From contig JAHLWZ010000301.1 of NCBI GenBank assembly GCA_020536535.1, forward strand, positions 1-64,000: a stretch of DNA of 64,000 bases. The letters run 5' to 3'. Shown in pieces: positions 1 through 13,927 of this stretch. Within the stretch, counting starts at the first letter, position 1, and each line of letters opens with the position of its first letter. The notes below the pieces were generated by a model. That model saw only the letters and a program-made list of their open reading frames with translations. It did no database searches and was not told the DNA's origin. This DNA comes from Pelomyxa schiedti (lineage: Eukaryota > Evosea > Pelobiontida > Pelomyxidae). The translations under genes were made by a program, and so were the position numbers.

Positions 1-254
1 CCTGGTGCTGAGACAGCCTGAAGAACAGTGTTACTGCAGGAGCCAGGCTGCTGAGGCATTGAGTTGGTACAAAAAGGATATGTGTACACTGGAGCCTGCA
101 TTGTTGGTCACTCAATGAACGGGTAGAATTGTGAATTGTGTAATGTGGTACTGTGGTTTGTTTGCTTTTGTGGAGAAACAAAACACCGATAAATAAAAAA
201 GAAAAAAATTCTCTTTGGCCATTTTTAGCCTCGAACAACTTTTTTTTTGTTCAG

Positions 255-710
255 ATGATGGTCATTTCGGCAAAATTATTCACCGGTCGGTGCGGGTGGA
301 TGCGGAACCATTTTCATTTTTGCGACAGTGTTTCGATAAATACAACACTACTTAGGTGTTTACATTTTTTGTTGTTTTTTTGTAAGTGGTATCGGCAATA
401 GGAGTAAATATTCCCTGTTAAGGCTTGGTGTTACTATTACGAAATTTGGTTACTGAATGAAACCGGACTCTTTATCACCTCTCCAAGTGAATCCGACATA
501 AATGGAGCTTTGCAGGAACCTCACCCGTTTTACCTATGCGGCGCAGCTTCAATGCTGTTCAAGCGTGGAATACATTCAGGGCCGAACGGACACATTGTCC
601 CGCTGATCCAAGGATGCTATGCCGTTGTGATTCGTGAGTGTGGAGCTTTCCAACTTGAGGCACGTCACTTCAGTTGTGGTATTTTTCCTTCATGGCTACA
701 AGAAAGCTAA
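255..710 (+). CDS. Probable 3' exons of an unidentified gene
   Basis: Two stretches read like real exons. About 255-356 follows a T-rich tract ending in CAG and reads DDGHFGKIIHRSVRV and on. About 422-710 follows a second AG and reads AWCYYYEIWLLNETG, ending at a TAG at 708-710. An open stretch at the very start of the window (about 2-115) may be an earlier exon. No domain is recognised, so function is unknown. The exon joins are guesses and the 5' part lies outside the window. The alternative is that this is non-coding sequence with chance open frames. Confidence 0.3.
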
Positions 711-1296
711 TTCCCACGACAGATTACATTGAAAGACACAAATTACGTGCAATCTCTTTACACAGACACAGCGTTTCTTCACTATGGTATACATATAATT
801 GCAGAGGACACTTCTCTTTGGTGCTAACTTCGGGTTGGTGGCACGCAAAACACTAACAATGTTAGTGTGGCTTGGATGGGTAGAACAGTATTACTTGTAC
901 AGAATTTAAATTGCACATTCATTGTCAATCATCATACAGTCGCCCCAATCACTCCTGAACAATTTACTGTGTGTATACAGATTTGGCTTGGAATTTTGAC
1001 AAACAAATGAATTTTTGAAAATACAACTGCACGTAGAAAGAAAAGATGATTTCTTTTTTTACCTCAAAATGACATTGTTATGATGAGTCAGGGGGCATTA
1101 CCATCCAGAACGGGGCGGTACCAACACGGGCACAGACGATCCGTGTGCTATTCAGGTAGACGTGGCGAGTAACTACGGGGGTGTTTGCAGGTAGGCCCAG
1201 GTTGGATATCACTCGAGGGTCGTCTACTTGCTTCCTTGTGTGTGGGATGGTCAATCCCTGACCTATCTTTGTGGGGGTGCCAGTGGTTGACCAATT
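711..1296. other. Intergenic, nothing recognised
   Basis: This AT-rich stretch lies between the convergent ends of the unidentified plus-strand exons and the minus-strand coiled-coil gene. No coding pattern, RNA gene or repeat was recognised. Confidence 0.4.
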
Positions 1297-1998
1297 TTAG
1301 ATGTCAATGACGACCTGGAGATTCTTTTTGGGACTGCTCTTAGGTGCATCTTCATTCTCGTTCTCCTGGCATTGTGTATGGACTTCAGGCATACCCCGCG
1401 TCAGAGACATGAGCTGATTCATTAGCTGCTCGTTTTTTAGCTGCAGATTCTCATTCTTCTTGAGTAATTCCTCGTATTTCTTAAGTAAGTCTTGGTTTTG
1501 CTGCTGGAAATAGGCATTCGTCTCCTTAGCTGTTTGCAACTCCCGCTCGAGCAGACGCATCATCGCAGCTTCTTCAGCAGGGTTTCTTGGGGGATAGGAC
1601 TGGGGAGTATAGGGGAATGAGGCTCCCAGCTGCCACTGTTGGTGGGGGATAAACTGCTGATTTTGGTGTGGACCAAAACTAAGATGTTGAGGAGTGGGTA
1701 CCTGTGGAGGTACTTGCATCATTACATGCGGCTGTGGTGCAAATGAGAACTGGGGTGTCTGCTGTAGAGGCAAAGGCAATGGCAGCGGCGGTGGTGGTGA
1801 TGGTGGATGTGTCTGCGTTTGCGGTTGTTGCTGCTGGTTTTGGGGTTGAGCTTGGTCTTGAACTTGTAATGTATCAGGGGCGTTTCGGCTCATCGGCGCT
1901 GTCGATGTAGAAGGCCAGAGACCATATCCATACAAGGGGTTGTTCTGCTCGAAATCGCTGAAAAACGAGGAGCGCGGTGTCGGCGGCATGTAAGACAT
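1297..1998 (-). CDS. Q/P-rich protein with C-terminal leucine-zipper coiled coil
   Basis: A single uninterrupted frame of 233 residues. Residues 1-135 are low complexity, rich in Gln, Pro and His, with runs such as QNQQQQPQTQTHPPSPPPP. Residues 140-200 form a heptad coiled coil (LLERELQTAKETNAYFQQQN, continuing with regularly spaced Leu to LMNQLMSL). There is no basic region before the zipper, so it is not a standard bZIP DNA-binding factor. A Gln/Pro-rich segment beside a zipper suggests a transcriptional co-regulator or scaffold, but this is inference. The start was chosen because it begins the only long frame and a short AT-rich leader precedes it. Confidence 0.7.
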   Translation of the reverse strand: MSYMPPTPRSSFFSDFEQNNPLYGYGLWPSTSTAPMSRNAPDTLQVQDQAQPQNQQQQPQTQTHPPSPPPPLPLPLPLQQTPQFSFAPQPHVMMQVPPQVPTPQHLSFGPHQNQQFIPHQQWQLGASFPYTPQSYPPRNPAEEAAMMRLLERELQTAKETNAYFQQQNQDLLKKYEELLKKNENLQLKNEQLMNQLMSLTRGMPEVHTQCQENENEDAPKSSPKKNLQVVIDI

Positions 1999-1999
1999 T

Positions 2000-3088
2000 C
2001 TGATTGGATTGTAGCGCTACTTATTGGTTTAAAGTCCGAAATGAAAATTCAAAGTGATTGAAGCAACTGTAGAGTAAGAAATTTGAAAGGAAAAGGGGAC
2101 GAGGAGGGAAAAACGTCCACGTTGATTCTATTCGCGTAGCAATATTGAGGCTACTATAATACGAGTTCTTTGTTTCCGGCACTCGGATTCCTACGATGAT
2201 ACATTCCCACAAACACTCTGTATATGTACTGCAACATTGTTCGCGGTGTACGCTTCGCGTCGGTTGATCGACGTTGGAACAGTGAGAGCAGGGTCAAAGC
2301 ACAAGTACCAGAGAGTGTAACAGTAGCCTGGAGGGGAGTAATGATGCTGGGTAACGAGAAAGCAGCCTTGGTTGGTAAAACTCCAGTTGGCAGTTGTCAT
2401 GGAAGTTGATAATGGTTGGGCACCCAGGGTGTGGCATTTGAAGGAGAATTGTGCACGGTTGCAGTTCTGCTTGCATCATTTTATTCCCAGAGGGGCTACA
2501 GCAGCTCTGATGGTTGTGTGATGTTAACTACTGTATTCTTCTTGTCACAATCAGGGTAATTATAGTGTGCTGCACAAAATTGCCTGGATGGTGATCGTAG
2601 ACGGGCACTTGTTGGGATGAACAGGCAAGGTTGTTTCCAAATAATGTTTCCACTTCCTAATAATGACCAGCCTTGGTGGCGGTTCGTAACTAGTGTCAAA
2701 GAAAGCACTTACCTAACACCTGGACTTGGATACCGTATGTTTGGAAACCTTCGTTCCAGAAAACTTTCGTTGTAAACTTTGGTTGCCGAAAACGTGTGTC
2801 GGTAAAAAAGTTCGTTTCGGCACCTACCACCACGACACCCAAAAATTTGGGCAACGAAAGTTTGTTGGAACGAAGGTTTCTCAACATACGGTAGAGCAGT
2901 CGAATCAACAAGCGTCAGTGTGGTGTTGGAGTAAGGACTTTCTTGGACTGTATTATTGGTATTACCACACTTGCACCTTTTCGAATATTCGAATAGTATT
3001 CTGCACGCGAAAATGTTTAACATTCCAACATGCAGAAAAGGGAAAAAAACAAAAAAAGAAGTGGTGTTACTTCTTTTGAAGATTAGGT
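2000..3088. other. Intergenic region holding one inverted-repeat element
   Basis: About 1.1 kb between the start of the coiled-coil gene and the end of the Sel1 gene. The only structure seen is the inverted-repeat element at 2731-2893. Short open frames on both strands show no family resemblance and no splice-consistent continuation. Both flanking genes are on the minus strand, so the promoter of the coiled-coil gene must lie at the low-coordinate end. Confidence 0.5.
2731..2893. mobile_element. MITE-like terminal-inverted-repeat element, 163 bp
   Basis: The left end TACCGTATGTTTGGAAACCT matches the reverse complement of the right end, TACCGTATGTTGAGAAACCT. The match continues through CTTCGTTCCA with two mismatches in 28 positions. 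A looser match goes further inward: both arms then carry AACTTTCGTTG, followed by degenerate GTTCG/CGAAAG motifs. The outermost TA at each end could be a TA target duplication around a CCGTATGTT terminal repeat, as in Tc1/mariner-type non-autonomous elements. The element has no coding capacity and no second copy was noticed in this window. Confidence 0.6.
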
Positions 3089-4186
3089 TCAGGGGGTCTC
3101 AGCAGTGCTTGACATCAGTTTGAAACCAGTACAATCGGCCATAAATTTCCCAGCAGATAAACCAGCTTTCCCAGCTCTTGTGTAGAGTGACAGGGCCTTC
3201 ATCGGGTCCTTATGCACATTGAACAATCCCTCAATGTGATAGTTGGCCAACCAATACATGGCGAGGGGGTCCCCTCCCTCGGCAGCTTTTTGCTCAAATT
3301 CCAGAGATTTGGCCATGTCTGAGTCAACACCATCACCAAAGAGGTAACACAGTGCCAACATTGCCATGGCATCCACACTACCAGCACCCGCGGCCTCGTG
3401 ATACAGTGCAACAGCCTTCTTCTTGTCCTGCGGGATACACTCACCAAGGTCATAGCACTCCCCAAGGTTGAACTTTGACTGCTCCCTTCCCCCATCCACA
3501 GCAGCTTTGTACAACAGAAATGCAACAACAGGGTTCTTCTCGACACCGAGTCCATACTGATAGCACAGCCCAAGGTTTGTTGTTGCATCAAGTTTCCCAG
3601 CATCAGAAGCCTTTCGCAAGAGCGGTGCAGCTTTGGCCATGTCGGCCGGCACACCCCATCCCTTGAGGAAGCATATGGCCAGGTTGTGTGTCGCGCCAAT
3701 GTGCCCAAGTGAAGCAGCCTGCCTAAAGCACTCGAAAGCCGATGCCGGGTCCGCCTTGACGCCGCGTCCTTCCTGATAGCACTCACCAACAGCGTTGATC
3801 GAGTTAGCGTCGCCAGAATCACCTGCCATCCTGAGGTACTTGAAAGCACTCTCCAAGTCAGGGGCGCCAAGGCCGTAGCCCTCGCGGAAGCACATCGCGA
3901 GCTTTTTCATCGCCGACGGGTCGCCTGCGCCGGCGAGAGCAGCGAGCGCCGCGATCGCAGCGTCGTCTCGGCGCCCCTTGGCCAAGGTTGCGCGGGGGAG
4001 AGCCAGCTGAGGCGGCATCGCCGAGGGCGTGCGAAGGGCGAGGTGGGAAAGACCCAGCGCGCGGCCGGTTGGGTCGCCTAGAACGCTTTGCTGTACGATC
4101 TGTCTCAGTGGAATTGGGCTGTGATCTGGGCGTGGTGGCGGCCTGGCATCAGAACGTCGGGTTTGCTTTGTCTTTGTAGGCTTCAT
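3089..4186 (-). CDS. Sel1-like repeat (TPR-like) protein
   Basis: An intronless 365-residue frame. After a basic N-terminus (MKPTKTKQTRRSDARPPPRP) comes a chain of 36-residue Sel1 repeats from about residue 75 to 350. Typical units are AVGECYQEGRGVKADPASA, NLAICFLKGWGVPADMAKA, NLGLCYQYGLGVEKNPVVA and LALCYLFGDGVDSDMAKS. The family forms curved alpha-solenoids that act as adaptors, for example in ER-associated degradation or signalling. There is no signal peptide or membrane segment, so a cytosolic scaffold is most likely. The first 75 residues are GC-rich and unstructured. The partner cannot be told from sequence. Confidence 0.9.
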   Translation of the reverse strand: MKPTKTKQTRRSDARPPPRPDHSPIPLRQIVQQSVLGDPTGRALGLSHLALRTPSAMPPQLALPRATLAKGRRDDAAIAALAALAGAGDPSAMKKLAMCFREGYGLGAPDLESAFKYLRMAGDSGDANSINAVGECYQEGRGVKADPASAFECFRQAASLGHIGATHNLAICFLKGWGVPADMAKAAPLLRKASDAGKLDATTNLGLCYQYGLGVEKNPVVAFLLYKAAVDGGREQSKFNLGECYDLGECIPQDKKKAVALYHEAAGAGSVDAMAMLALCYLFGDGVDSDMAKSLEFEQKAAEGGDPLAMYWLANYHIEGLFNVHKDPMKALSLYTRAGKAGLSAGKFMADCTGFKLMSSTAETP

Positions 4187-4462
4187 TGCGTAGTGTTTCT
4201 TAGCGGTACTGAGCGGGTTGGTTTCGATGATAGAGTCGGTGTTTTATGATTTTATGTTTATTCCGTAGAGTTACCTTATAAAATGGCAAAACAAATTTCT
4301 GACATGTGACTACTACTCCATAATTTTGGTTGCGGTAATGTGACCAGGTCTCGGCTCCACTCAACCAATTTTTTGGTCACATTTTGGGGTTTTTCCCTGA
4401 AAAACGGGGGTTCTGGTAACCATCAAAGTTCAAATGTTTGTTTTAGTTCTGGGGTTTGGCCT

Positions 4463-5941
4463 TCATAGACCTCTGTAGTCTTGGCAAGCATCTACCATGG
4501 CAAGGACGTTCTCTGCGGGAACTTCGTTCATGACAGAGTGCACAGATGACAGCATGTAGCCACCGTCTTTCCCAAGTATGGCAATGACGCGCTGTACTTC
4601 ACTTCTAACTTCCTCTGGGGTACCATGTGGAAGAACATGTTGTGTGTCAATGGCCCCGCATAAGACGATTCGTTTGTTGCAGCGGCGTTTCAGCTCGACC
4701 TTTTGAATGTGAGAGTAATTAACAGTGTAGTGTAAATACCAGATCAGACATTTTTCCTGCTGAAGTCTGTATTGGATTGAGAACATCTACGCCTATCTCA
4801 ATGAGGTCTTCCAGCAAAGGGAAAATGTCCCCATCAGTATGGAAGAAAATCTATTCAACTTCAGGTCCTCGCTTAAACAGTGGGAACCTCTGTGTACCTT
4901 TGCACTGGTTCTCGCCTTGATGAACTTGATCAGTTCCGCATGCAAAGGTTTCAGCATTGAACGGTACATTCTCGGGCTCATGAGTAAACTTGTCTGAGTG
5001 CCCAAATCGTCACCAATTTTAATCAAGTCAAAGTACTGCCCAGCATCACGGAGAAAGTTCTCAAACAGACATTCACATAAGTCTGTGTTGCGCCTAAGTA
5101 GGGCTCTGCACATGTCTGGGTACGTAGCCATGTTGGCCAAGAACGTATCTGTTCCTTGCATAGCAAACGCTCGTTCAAGGGGGAACATTAGCCACGGGAC
5201 TCCCATTACTGCATACTTAATTACCAGGAGTTAGTGTCCTCCACTCGCATAAGAAACAGATGAATTGAACTTGCTGTTACCTGCCCTTGATCGTGAAGTA
5301 GTTTGGCTTGCGCAGCAACATGAGCTACCCGAGTTGGGTCATTCATATCAGGCCATCCAGAGTAATTCATAATCTTGGCAACAGGGTGTCAAGCTGTCAC
5401 GGTTCTTTTCAAATTGTCGATAAAGGTACCTCCTCCACAGTTGTTGCATCTTTCAATGGGTGGACATTTGGAAACCAATTTCCTGGCTCGACTTCACTAG
5501 AACCGCTTCCCCAAGAATCAATATACTGCGCTACACCCATAAGTTAAAAAGGTAAAGGAAAAAGTTCAAAAAAAGGGATTAAGTACCGTGAGGCTCTCTC
5601 GATCGATTTCTTGCCAAAACGTGGGCAGGCTCTAAGTCAAAAACGGATCTCACATCGGTACCGAGCCTGATCAGAGTCGCCTCATCCGGCGACGCTGTGC
5701 CCAACTCCGGCCACGTGTACATGTACTCCTCAGGCCGGGTCAATTCCTCACTCGACGCCGAACAGGTAGTAGTACTACAAGTTGCGCCGTTTGAAACAGG
5801 CGGAGCCTCCTGCAAGATCTGCTTGAGTCGCCTATAGACCTGCATCTTGAGCCCAGTGGCATTACTGACACCCAATACGATCGGAACTCTGTCGGGCACA
5901 CGCCCATTTAGCACGTCCAACACACGTGTCCTACTGCACAT
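4463..5941 (-). CDS. URO-D/MtaA-family (cobalamin-type) methyltransferase-like protein
   Basis: Six exons can be joined: 5941-5587, 5530-5430, 5373-5281, 5215-4898, 4850-4740 and 4699-4463, all with GT-AG junctions and compatible phases. The start reads MCSRTRVLDVLNGRVPDRVP, the classic opening of bacterial uroporphyrinogen-decarboxylase-like methyltransferases. Later landmarks are HPLKDATTVEEI, FDLIKIGDDLGTQTSLLMSP, FFHTDGDIFPLLEDLIEIG, DVLNPIQTSAG and GGYMLSSVHSVMNEVPAEN. These match the MtaA/CmuA-type branch used in corrinoid methyl transfer better than true haem-pathway HemE. Such genes are mostly known from anaerobic bacteria and archaea, so transfer followed by intron gain is likely. 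The substrate is unknown. Confidence 0.82.
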
Positions 5942-6336
5942 TTTTTTAATTACCTTTGATTTGTTTCACTGTAGGATGAACCAGGTCAACATCAGTGCAC
6001 ACAAGTTCACTAACAACCGGGGTTTAAATTGGCTTGAATAAAATAATCAACAGACCGAAACTCTGTCATTTTCGTTATCGTCGCTCAGGAAGTCTGGTGG
6101 TTTTTTTAATCAGCCAATTCTAGAATGCCATCTGCGATGTGTGTTGGTCGATGTTGTTTGTGTTTAGAAAGCAGATCTTGAGTTGGAGCCCTGAGGGGAG
6201 ATCTCAGATATGGAACTTGATCTGGTACACGGCCGGTGTTTCGTTTGTTTGAGACCTTTCTGCTAACGGTTAGGAACAAACACGTTTAATAATGATATAA
6301 ACAAACCACGCGGCTCAGCGGCAAGTACTTACGAAC
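5942..6336. promoter_or_regulatory. Divergent intergenic region between methyltransferase and CDKL kinase
   Basis: About 395 bp separate the two start codons, so both promoters must lie here. The stretch is AT-rich with T-runs near each start. No defined motif can be assigned. Confidence 0.4.
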
Positions 6337-9158
<2,822 letters not shown>

Positions 9159-9191
9159 AAACTAGTATGATGTACTAAATGTTGTGCATAC

Positions 9192-9197
9192 AATAAA
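9192..9197 (+). promoter_or_regulatory. AATAAA poly(A) signal
   Basis: A canonical AATAAA lies 34 bp past the CDKL stop codon and is followed by a T-rich tract. This fits the 3' end of that transcript. Confidence 0.5.
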
Positions 9198-9334
9198 TTT
9201 ACGAATTTTGTTTTTTTTTTTCTGAAAAGGGTTTTGAGGCTTTTTTCTTTTGTGGAAATAGTGAATAGTTGTCAAAATCCACACTCAATCTCGTATGGGT
9301 CACAGTGGTAAACAGTTACTCAACACACAAGCCA

Positions 9335-10076
9335 CTAAAACTGGGTATTTGTGGCTTCCCAGTGCACAATAACATCCTCCATGTTGTTTGTGGCCGACGA
9401 CGAATAAGATAGTGATTCGCCATGGGCACGAAGCCAAACGGCGTACTCCTTCACGGCGTCGAACTGGGCCTGCAGGCCGAATATCTTGAGTGCGCGGCCG
9501 CATTTGTAGAGCCTGACTGGCCAGCTGTGCCACGACTGGGAGCGTTCTGGGCTTGGCACGGGTGCGCCGGTGCTGGTGTCCCAGCCCCAAGAGAGCAGCA
9601 GGAGAGCAGCCAGGCGGGATAGGTTTGAACAAAACTCGGGATCATTGGCAAGCTGCGTTCTGACCTGAGAAGAAGTGAGTTGGCGTGGTTTTGTTTGGTT
9701 GGTTTGGGTGTGGTGTTTTATTTGTTTGCTTGCTGTTATTGAGTGGGCTGCAGAGTGTTACTTCTATGCTTTTTTTTTTTTGGATTCATACCTCAGGGGT
9801 TATTGTGTAACTGAAACCATAACTGCTTTTCTACAGGCCAATATTTGGTTGGAAAAAATAGAAAAAGAGGAACAAAGGGTGAAAGGGCAGTGATACTTCG
9901 TCAATGGGGAATGCCCACCAGTCGTAATGCGAGCGATGGAAGCTATCCCATGATCGGGAACGCGCCCAAATCTCGAACTGATACAACTGTTGCTGTTGAA
10001 GTTCCTTCAGTTTTGCAACGCCCACAAAAGTGTCACCTCGCGATCGCCCAAGCATTTCCGGTGTTCTGCTAACCAA
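9335..10076 (-). CDS. Conserved-looking orphan protein (HYDWW motif)
   Basis: Two exons, about 10076-9893 and 9670-9335, are joined by an intron of about 220 nt with GTATCA at the donor and CTCAG at the acceptor. The protein reads FEIWARSRSWDSFHRSHYDW, then WAFPIDE, and after the junction VRTQLANDPEFCSNLSRLAA. It later contains SWHSWPVRLYKCGRALKIFG and ends HWEATNTQF. It is rich in Trp and aromatic residues, which suggests a compact alpha-helical enzyme-like or binding domain of about 130 residues. I do not recognise the family with confidence. The N-terminal 25 residues could start at either of two Met codons. Confidence 0.6.
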
Positions 10077-10320
10077 CCAAACCCATAATTACTTCTGTGG
10101 CGCCTGATGGGAGGAGTTTTTTACCGGTCCTTTCTGGAAGTCCTCAGAAGGTCCTGTGATGATAAAACGAGGCATTTGTCTGATAGACATCATGACGAGC
10201 CATCGTATTCTTACCTGAGTTTTTTTTTGTTTATCCTTCACTTCTCCAACAAAAAATTCGTCAAAGACTTCATGGTATCAACGGAACTAACTTAGCAAAC
10301 CACAGCAACAAAAAAACCCA

Positions 10321-11509
10321 ATGGATAGTGCTGCAGAATTTCTTGCTTCAGCGGATCGAATTTTGTTTACAGCAGGGGCTGGAATGTCCATTCCTTGTGA
10401 CCCCGGTTTCTTACCTTTTTAAGTATTGCTAAAGCACTTTGTCTCTTCTGACCTATAGCTCCAATTCAGTGGCAAGGAGAGCATTCCTGGAAAAGTGGCC
10501 TGGATTTGCCACTCCTCTTCCATTGGACGACATCACAGACCACTGGTAAGTGCTTATTCACAGAGTCTGTTTCTTAAATGATTAATTTATATTAATTGAC
10601 TACACTGCATTCACAGTTTCATTTCCTTATCTGACCCTAACCAGGAGGTACATAAACCTTTTCTTCTACGTTCATCGTTATGTGGTGCAGCCACAGCCAG
10701 GTGACCCCTACACCACAAGCCTCGCCCTTCTGACAGCTCTCAACACAAACTACTTTGTGATGACTTCCAACGGGGATGCCATGTTTGCTCGCTCTGGATT
10801 CAACCCAGAGAAGATATATACCCCACAGGGTGACTATGGAACCCTACAGTGTATGAGAGCCTGCACCAGGGAAGTATGGGATGCCAAAGTAGTCTATGAA
10901 AACCTACAAGCACAACTCAATCCGGTCACTCTGGCCTACAATGACCCGGCCACAGGAATCAACTATCTGCCGAAGTGCTCGCACTGCGGAGGCTTAGCCA
11001 CAATGAACGGCCGCGGAGGATTCTTCCCATTCGTAGAGGATAAGTACCAGGAACAAGCCAACAAGTGCTTGGCGTGGATGGACGAGGCCGCCAACGTGGC
11101 CCGCAACGGCGGCAAAGTGGCAGTCATTGAAGTCGGCGTTGGATTCACCTCACCGGGGGTACTCAGGCTTCCCAACGAGTCATTTGTGGCCTCACTGGGG
11201 CCTTCTCGCGCCCTACTGATTCGGATCAACCCGAATTCCTCAGAATGTGGAACTATTCTACCCACAAGATACCCCGGCACCGTAGTTCCTTGTGTGGGAC
11301 TTGCTCTAGGCGCCGATGTTGCCCTCAAAGAACTGTTCAGCCTTACCATGCAAAAGAGGAACAACAGCGGGATTGTACCGAGGTGCATTGCTTCTTCAGG
11401 TTGTGAACCAGAGACAGAGGAGGCAGCAAGGGCAAGGATGTCCTTTGTGCCTGGTCACTTGGGGTGGAGGAAAATGATTGTTTATTTGGGGGTAAATGGT
11501 GGTGCCTGA
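10321..11509 (+). CDS. Sir2-like NAD-binding protein with atypical active site
   Basis: Three exons are joined near 10406/10459 and 10547/10643. The start reads MDSAAEFLASADRILFTAGA with GMSIPCDPG, the Sir2 NAD-binding GAG loop. Next come NTNYFVMTSNGDAMFARSGF, equivalent to the TxNxD motif, and IYTPQGDYGTLQC, where sirtuins normally carry the catalytic His-Gly. Here the His position is Gln. Zinc-ligand pairs look like CMRAC and CSHCGG. The C-terminal part keeps an IEVGVGFTSPGVLRLP strand-helix unit. The protein probably binds NAD or a related nucleotide, but deacetylase activity is doubtful. The long third exon carries most of the domain. Confidence 0.75.
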
Positions 11510-11690
11510 TGGGTGGTTGGATCAATTTTCTGGGTTCAAAAAAAAACTTATGTTTGCCTCTTTTTTTTTTCTTTGTTTTTTTTTAAAGTAGTTCACAGAC
11601 AGTTGATGAGGAAATGCCTCAGCTCATGTAAGAATGTGTTCCGCGAGTGGGGTGGTGATCCCAGCATGACTTATTTCTCCTAGTTTAGTG

Positions 11691-13712
11691 TTACTGAAGG
11701 TGTTGTATGCTGGGTGAAGGTGTGTACAAGTAGAGGCATCTCCCAATAAGGTAGGCAACAAGTGAAGCAAATGAGGCAGCTTCGAGAACCACTAGTATAG
11801 GGCCAAATATATCACGAGATATAACAAGCCAGTTGGTTGTAAGTGCGAAGAGCAAAGTACAGCAGGCAGCGGAAATGAATGTGACAGTAATAACATTACC
11901 TAGTGGGGTTTGAGGAGACTTCACATGAACGCCGACATACGACGATGGTGATACGGAAGGAGCTCATTTACAAGTTTGTTTACCAGTGGAAAAATCATTG
12001 TATTGGACGAGTAGAATAGGAAAAAGGTAATCACTTGTATCCAGTTGTAAGAGCGGCTCAGTGAAATCCCAGTCCAAATTGGGCCAGCAAAGATAAAATA
12101 GATTAAAAACGGAACAGTGCCAGTCCTATAAGAGGTTAGGAAAAATTGGAAAAAGAGAGCTCACCGCGGAATTAGCAAAAATATGTAGTGAACAATAAAG
12201 GAAAACGGTGCCATTATTGCAGCTACGGCCAAGATCTCGTTGGCTAGATGCAAGTCTCCATTTGTTTCCCACTAGACCAAGGTCACCCCTTAGTAATTGA
12301 AAGAACTCTGACCTGAATGAGCTCATATTGAACAGCAATATAAAACTGGCTCTGTGTTTGTACACAGCATACAAATAACACTCTTACGGCTGTGAGAAGC
12401 CAGAAATTACAGATACAACTTACAGAAGAAAGACAAGAAAATACTGGATTTCTGTGAGTTTGCTGGGCTCCACATCGATATCCACTGACAATAGGTTACT
12501 TAGTGACAAGGTGAAAAAGAATACATTGGGTGTATGTCTGGCTGTCCTGGGGTGTTACAGGAGGTGGTCTGGGCATGGAGAAAAATGTGAACAGGATCAT
12601 GTATATCAACAATACAACTGCCACCAAGGAGTATAAAATAGCCAATCCAATTGATGCATTGGTAAACGTGATGGCAATGAACCAAGACACACTGTAAAAA
12701 TTAAAAGAAGAAAGAGAAATAGGAAATAAACCAGGATCCTGCATCCAAGAGAGCATTTGTAGTTGCTGTAACAAAATTGGTAGTGAAAAACCAATGGCCC
12801 TTTTTCACTGGTTTGACATAAAAGAGAAAAAATTAAAAGTACAATTGAGTACGTATTGCAAAGTTCCGTTGTATATGTGTGACAGACAAGGCGCATAGCT
12901 GTTGAGGCCAAGCAGAGCTTGTACATGTTAAGAAATATGTGATTCGTACGTGAAAGCTTACAATTGGATACGATATGATGAGGACTGCAAACTGGGCTCC
13001 CCATTTAACATCTACACCTGCAACAATCCCATAACTTTTTTTTTCCCAAAAGAGGTGTTAGATTATGCTTGAATAGTAACACCCCACAACATACCTACAT
13101 TGCCAACAGAGGAACACAAAGGCAGCACAGGCCAGAGACAAATTTCCTGCCTTTCTTTTTTATCAGAAGTACCAACGGCATTCCAAAAAGGCCACGGAAT
13201 ATTGGTCCCGTGAGATAGACAACGTTGAGTAATAAAACTTGTTGGTTACAGTTGACTTCAAAAGACGCGTCCTGTACCACTGAATTAACCTTCGGAAAAG
13301 AAACCTCGTAATAGAATACAGATTGAGACTCAGGGTTGCACAATCCTGCAAACGTTCCTCCATAAATAAAAAGTGGCTTCAGAGCAGCGTAGTTACTCAA
13401 GCAACCAGAAAACAGAAGTGCTACCACAGTGGCGCAAAACCACCTGTTTTACAATAGTCAGGTTGGACCAACACATTTGTAAGAGTCCTACCTTGTGGTG
13501 ACGCCGAATCTGTATTTATTCACTTCGCTGGCTGTCGGGCCAATTCCCAACAACAAGCGTTGCTCCTGCTCGCACGGCACGTGCTCCTCAATCGGCAACG
13601 TTTCACAAGAAACGAGAGATCTGGATGGAGGTGCCCCGCTTACACTCGGTGTAGAAGACGCCACACTTGTCGTCTCCATCATAGTGAATGAACCACTCAA
13701 TGTACCGCTCAT
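11691..13712 (-). CDS. Multi-pass membrane transporter, probably MFS
   Basis: A multi-exon gene beginning MSGTLSGSFTMMETTSVASS, a Ser/Thr-rich cytosolic N-terminus of about 73 residues. Then come hydrophobic exons: WFCATVVALLFSGCLSNYAA, LLLNVVYLTGPIFRGLFGMP with a basic KKKGRK loop, DVKWGAQFAVLIISYPI, and finally FISAACCTLLFALTTNWLVI with FGPILVVLEAASFASLVAYL. The spacing of hydrophobic segments around a short basic loop resembles the TM2-TM3 signature of major facilitator proteins, perhaps of SLC43 type. The junction near 13095 could not be resolved without a frame conflict, so the exact model is uncertain. The substrate is unknown. Confidence 0.55.
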
Positions 13713-13927
13713 GTTCGCTGTACGTCAAGATCCGGCCGGCAGTCGTTTAAAATGGACGTGTTCGTAGTGTCGCACAACACCGTAAAAATTTTGGTAATTA
13801 CACGAAGCTCTGTTGCTTTGATTTGGGAGAAGTTTCGGAATGAGAGATTTTGGTGGAAAAGAAACAAAGGAAAAATGGCGGAAAAGTTGCAAATCGCTCT
13901 GCTTTGAAGGAAAAGCACCAGGGTCCA

